Shown one piece after another: positions 60,912 through 64,000 of a stretch of 64,000 bases of DNA. The notes below the pieces were generated by a model. It worked only from the letters and a program-made list of their open reading frames with translations, was not told the DNA's origin and did not search any database. Within the stretch, counting starts at the first letter, position 1; every line of letters begins with the position of its first letter. Source of the stretch: Achromobacter pulmonis (GTDB lineage Bacteria > Pseudomonadota > Gammaproteobacteria > Burkholderiales > Burkholderiaceae_B); NCBI RefSeq assembly GCF_902859765.1, contig NZ_CADIJV010000002.1, positions 303,558-367,557 on the forward strand, given 5' to 3'. A program made the translations under genes and the position numbers.

Positions 60912-62621
60912 TCAGAATGACGACCAGTCATCTTCCCCGGCATGGCTGAGCGCCGGGCGCGTCACGACCGGGTCCTGGCGCGGCGCCGCGACCGCGGGAT
61001 GCGGCGTGGCGCGGCCGGCCTCGATCAGGCGGGCCTGCGGCGCCCCACCGGCGTCGACCTTGAAGCGGCGCACCTGCTGCGACAGGCGGCTGGCTTGATC
61101 CTGCATGCTGCCGGCCGCGGCGGCGGCCTGCTCCACCAGCGCGGCGTTCTGCTGGGTCACCGTGTCCATTTGCGCCACGGCCTGGTTGACCTGGCCGATG
61201 CCGGTGGATTGTTCGGCCGAGGCGCTGGCGATTTCATGCACCAGGATCGCGGCCTGACGCACGCTGTCGACGACCTCGCGCATGGTGTTGCCGGCTTCGT
61301 CGGCCTGGCGCGTGCCGCCTTCGACGCGATGGACCGATTCGTCGATCAGGGCCTTGATTTCCTTGGCCGCCACCGCGGAACGCTGCGCCAGGGTGCGGAC
61401 CTCGCCCGCCACCACCGCGAAACCGCGGCCCTGCTCGCCGGCGCGCGCGGCCTCGACCGCCGCGTTCAGCGCCAGGATGTTGGTCTGGAAGGCAATGCCG
61501 TCGATCACGCTGGTGATGTCGGCGATGCGGCGCGAGCTTTCGGAAATCGCGCCCATGGTCTGGACCACCACATTGACCACCTCGCCGCCGCGCGCCGCCA
61601 CCGCCGACGCCTGGGTCACCAGCTTTTCGGCCTCGCCGGCATTGCTGGCGTTCTGCTGCACGGTGCTGGTGAGCTGCTCCATCGAGGCTGCGGTCTGCTC
61701 CAGCGATGCCGCCTGCTCCTCGGTGCGCTGCGACAGGTCGGCATTACCTTGCGCGATCTGCGAGGAAGCCGAGGCGATGCTCTCGCAGCCGTCGCGCACA
61801 TCGCGCACGATGCGCGCCAGGTTTTCGTTCATGGCCTTGAGCGCGGCCATCAGGTCGCCGGTCTCATCGCGCGAGGTGACCTGGATGTCGCCGCTCAGGT
61901 CGCCGTTGGCGACCCGGCGCGCCGCTTCCACCGCCCGCCCCAGCGGCCGGGTGATACCGCGCGTCACCAGCCAGCCGAGCAACAGGCCCAGGGCCACGCC
62001 GGCCAGCGACAGCCCGATCATGATGAGCCGGGTGCTGCGGTAGAGATCGGTGACTTCCTGCACCGCGCGGTCGGCCGCATTTTCCTTGGCCTGGACCAGT
62101 TCGGTGATCAGCGCCTCGGCCTTGCCCGAAGACGCGGCGGCGCGCTTCGTGATGTTGACGATGGCGTCATCGGTCCGCGCCAGCGGCAGCGCCTGGGCCG
62201 CGTCGAAGAACTCGATGGCCTCGCGCTTCCAGACCTCTTCGGCTTCGATGAATTGCGCCAGCAGGCGCTTGCCGCCCTCGCGGATGAAGCTTTGCGCTGC
62301 CTTGGCGCGCAGACGCTCCAGGCTGGCGACATCGCGGTCGAACTCGGCACGCAGCGCCTGCCTTTCTTCCTGGGTAGTGGCGCCCAGGAAACTCTTGCGC
62401 GCGCGGCCGGCGGCGATCAGGCTGATGTTGGCTTCCTTGATGTCGGACAGCCCCCGGAATTCGACCCCGGCGATCTGGTCGTTCATGTCGTTGATGCGGC
62501 CCAGCCCCCACACCCCGAACGCGCCGATGCAGCCGCCCAGCAGCGCCACCATCAGGAACGCGCCCGACAGACGCACGCCGATGCGCGCGCCGATATTCAA
62601 CCCCGAAAACAAACGCAACAT
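60912..62621 (-). CDS. Methyl-accepting chemotaxis protein with C-terminal pentapeptide
   Basis: A 569-residue transmembrane chemoreceptor. First membrane helix about residues 17-38; a periplasmic four-helix-bundle sensor to about 185 ([20 protein letters not shown]); second helix about 190-212; HAMP domain [20 protein letters not shown]. The signalling hairpin tip is [20 protein letters not shown] with [20 protein letters not shown]. The last five residues DWSSF resemble the NWETF-type tether that recruits CheR/CheB. It is monocistronic; ligand unknown. Confidence 0.93.
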   Translation of the reverse strand: MLRLFSGLNIGARIGVRLSGAFLMVALLGGCIGAFGVWGLGRINDMNDQIAGVEFRGLSDIKEANISLIAAGRARKSFLGATTQEERQALRAEFDRDVASLERLRAKAAQSFIREGGKRLLAQFIEAEEVWKREAIEFFDAAQALPLARTDDAIVNITKRAAASSGKAEALITELVQAKENAADRAVQEVTDLYRSTRLIMIGLSLAGVALGLLLGWLVTRGITRPLGRAVEAARRVANGDLSGDIQVTSRDETGDLMAALKAMNENLARIVRDVRDGCESIASASSQIAQGNADLSQRTEEQAASLEQTAASMEQLTSTVQQNASNAGEAEKLVTQASAVAARGGEVVNVVVQTMGAISESSRRIADITSVIDGIAFQTNILALNAAVEAARAGEQGRGFAVVAGEVRTLAQRSAVAAKEIKALIDESVHRVEGGTRQADEAGNTMREVVDSVRQAAILVHEIASASAEQSTGIGQVNQAVAQMDTVTQQNAALVEQAAAAAGSMQDQASRLSQQVRRFKVDAGGAPQARLIEAGRATPHPAVAAPRQDPVVTRPALSHAGEDDWSSF

Positions 62622-62849
62622 GCTTCCCTTCCCGTCAAGCACCACGGTGTTGTGGCGGGCATGCCGCGATCCTTGGCCCCATGGCTCGGCCGCAGACTGC
62701 CTTTAACAATAGCGGGAGCTCTCCCGCGCGGTAGGCGAGAAGAAAGGGAGATTTATTCTCATTTTCGACAGAATAGATTCGACAATATACAAAATAGAAT
62801 CATGCAATGCCGTATTTCAGTGGCACTTCCCGCGGGACGCCAAACGAAA

Positions 62850-62874
62850 AAGCCCCTCGCGATGCGAGGGGCTT
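62850..62874 (-). terminator. Intrinsic terminator of sodB
   Basis: AAGCCCCTCGC (62850-62860), loop GAT, GCGAGGGGCTT (62864-62874), with a T-run on the minus strand past the sodB stop codon. Confidence 0.85.
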
Positions 62875-62908
62875 CGGCCTTGCGGTGCGCGCCGGGCGCG
62901 CAGCGGAA

Positions 62909-63487
62909 TCAGGCGAAATTCTTGGCCGCGAACTCCCAGTTCACCAGCGCCCAGAAGTTCTCCAGGTACTTGGGACGGGCATTGCGGTAGTCGATGTAGT
63001 ACGCGTGTTCCCAGACATCACAGGTGAGCAGCGGCTTGTCGGCCGTGGTCAGCGGGGTGGCGGCGTTGCTGGTGTTGACGATGTCGACCGAGCCGTCGGC
63101 CTTTTTGACCAGCCAGGTCCAGCCCGAACCGAAGTTGCCGGCGGCCGACTTGTTGAAGGCTTCCTTGAAGGCGTCGAAGCTGCCCCACTTGGCGTTGATG
63201 GCGTCGGCCAGCTTGCCGGTCGGCGCGCCGCCGGCCTTGGGAGCCAGGCTGTTCCAGTAGAAGGTGTGGTTCCAGATCTGCGCGGCGTTGTTGAAGATGC
63301 CACCCGAGGACTTCTTGACGATGTCTTCCAGCGACAGGTTCTCGAACTCGGTGCCCGGGATCAGGTTGTTCAGGTTCGTGACGTAGGTCTGGTGGTGCTT
63401 GCCGTAGTGGTACTCCAGCGTCTCTTTCGAGATGTGCGGAGCCAGCGCGTCCATATCGTAAGGCAGGGGGGGAAGAGTATGTGCCAT
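62909..63487 (-). CDS. sodB: Iron superoxide dismutase
   Basis: A 192-residue Fe-SOD. The metal ligands lie in [17 protein letters not shown] (His27), [11 protein letters not shown] (His about 74) and [18 protein letters not shown] (Asp and His about 157-161). The [11 protein letters not shown] and FGSGWTWLV segments favour iron over manganese. Cytosolic removal of superoxide. The start matches the family, and the gene is monocistronic with its own terminator. It lies close to mntH and the OsmC gene only in the broad sense (35 kb). Confidence 0.95.
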   Translation of the reverse strand: MAHTLPPLPYDMDALAPHISKETLEYHYGKHHQTYVTNLNNLIPGTEFENLSLEDIVKKSSGGIFNNAAQIWNHTFYWNSLAPKAGGAPTGKLADAINAKWGSFDAFKEAFNKSAAGNFGSGWTWLVKKADGSVDIVNTSNAATPLTTADKPLLTCDVWEHAYYIDYRNARPKYLENFWALVNWEFAAKNFA

Positions 63488-63723
63488 GTGTCGGTTCCTT
63501 CTGTTGAGTGCACGATCAAGCCGTTCAATTGTATCGGCAACTCAACGAGGATACCGCGTTAACCCCGCGGCAGCGCGGGGTTAACGGGGATGGGCACATG
63601 CCTCGCGCCGCCGCGCGGCCCCGTTCGTGACGAAGCTCCTTCCGGTGACGCGGCACCCCGGCCCCTGGCCGCGATATCGAACTCCCTCACCCTCGCAGGG
63701 CGCGGGCATCGAGGCCCTGCGCG
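63488..63723. other. Spacer between xseA and sodB
   Basis: About 235 bp holding the sodB promoter. CCCCGCGGCAGCGCGGGGTTAACG near 63563 has an imperfect GC-rich symmetry. No gene seen. Confidence 0.4.
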
Positions 63724-64000
63724 TCAGAGATCGCGCGTCTCGCGCACCTGCGTGATCTCGACGCGGGCGCCCCCCTGGGCGAAGCTCAGGTCCAGGCCCT
63801 GCCCTGCCGCCAGGGTAGCGGCATCGCGCACGATGCGGCCCTCGGCGTCGCGGGCGATCGCATAGCCGCGCGCCAGCGTATTGCCGGGATCGAGGGCGCG
63901 CAGCTGCGCGCTGACGGCCGCCAGCCGGTCGCGGCGCCGCGCCAGCAGGCGCGCATGCGCCTGGCCCAGTTGCCGCGTGGCCGCCGCCAGGCGCTCGGCG
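63724..64000 (-). CDS. xseA: Exodeoxyribonuclease VII large subunit (3' end only)
   Basis: The last 91 residues of XseA; the 5' part is beyond the window. Visible: a helical, Arg/Ala-rich segment (RLLARRRDRLAAVSAQLRAL), then DPGNTLARGYAIARDAEGRI and the terminal beta segment GQGLDLSFAQGGARVEITQV, all characteristic of the XseA C-terminal domain. With XseB it degrades single-stranded DNA. It is transcribed toward sodB in the same direction. Confidence 0.88.
   Translation of the reverse strand, partial: AERLAAATRQLGQAHARLLARRRDRLAAVSAQLRALDPGNTLARGYAIARDAEGRIVRDAATLAAGQGLDLSFAQGGARVEITQVRETRDL

Overview
The window is high-GC DNA from a beta-proteobacterium, most likely an Alcaligenaceae member of the Achromobacter/Bordetella type. 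I infer this from the chromosomal gene set (livKHMGF, a three-domain putA, pqiABC, clpA/clpS, pcaF, Fe-sodB, xseA). I could not search a database, so the genus is not proven. There are two halves: an integrated mobile element (1 to about 20,585) and ordinary chromosome (about 20,586 to 64,000).

The left half is the integrase-proximal part of an integrative and conjugative element that looks like the Tn4371 family. Its backbone runs mostly on the minus strand: parA (cut by the window edge), repA, an AlpA-like helix-turn-helix protein, a DUF6499/DUF2285 protein, two DUF2958 paralogues, DUF736, a long ParB-like protein, DUF932 and a tyrosine integrase. An XRE regulator and a GNAT acetyltransferase are on the plus strand. 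Three 17-bp iterons lie between repA and parA and mark a probable replication origin. A family of GC-rich intergenic repeats is scattered through the backbone. The conjugation genes are not visible and would lie left of the window. The integrase-end junction is about 180 bp upstream of int, where an 8-bp TTTTTCAT core coincides with the terminator of the chromosomal flavin oxidoreductase gene.

The main cargo (11,676-18,024) is a compact candidate defence locus. A leftward operon encodes an MBL-fold hydrolase, a 751-residue protein that appears to fuse a ubiquitin E2-like domain, an E1/ThiF domain and a JAB/JAMM protease, and a second MBL-fold hydrolase. A divergent pair encodes a WYL regulator of the CapW/BrxR type and a four-helix membrane protein. 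No separate ubiquitin-like protein is visible. A DUF1016 (YhcG-type) PD-(D/E)XK nuclease overlaps the integrase stop codon by 4 nt.

The chromosomal half holds, in order: an old-yellow-enzyme reductase; an ehuBCDA-type ectoine/amino-acid ABC operon; an orphan branched-chain amino-acid binding protein; an ornithine cyclodeaminase homologue; an OsmC protein; MntH behind a Fur-like palindrome; a BacA/YddA-like ABC exporter; a DUF1127 protein; a TetR/MFS divergent pair with duplicated operators; livKHMGF; putA; pqiABC; clpA; pbpC plus an alpha-2-macroglobulin gene; clpS; a cold-shock gene; a DUF192 protein; pcaF; a ClC channel; a chemotaxis receptor; sodB; and the end of xseA. Many operons use 4-nt ATGA start/stop overlaps, and several genes end in clear hairpin terminators. 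The very long ORFs antisense to putA, clpA and the macroglobulin gene are treated as GC-rich shadows.
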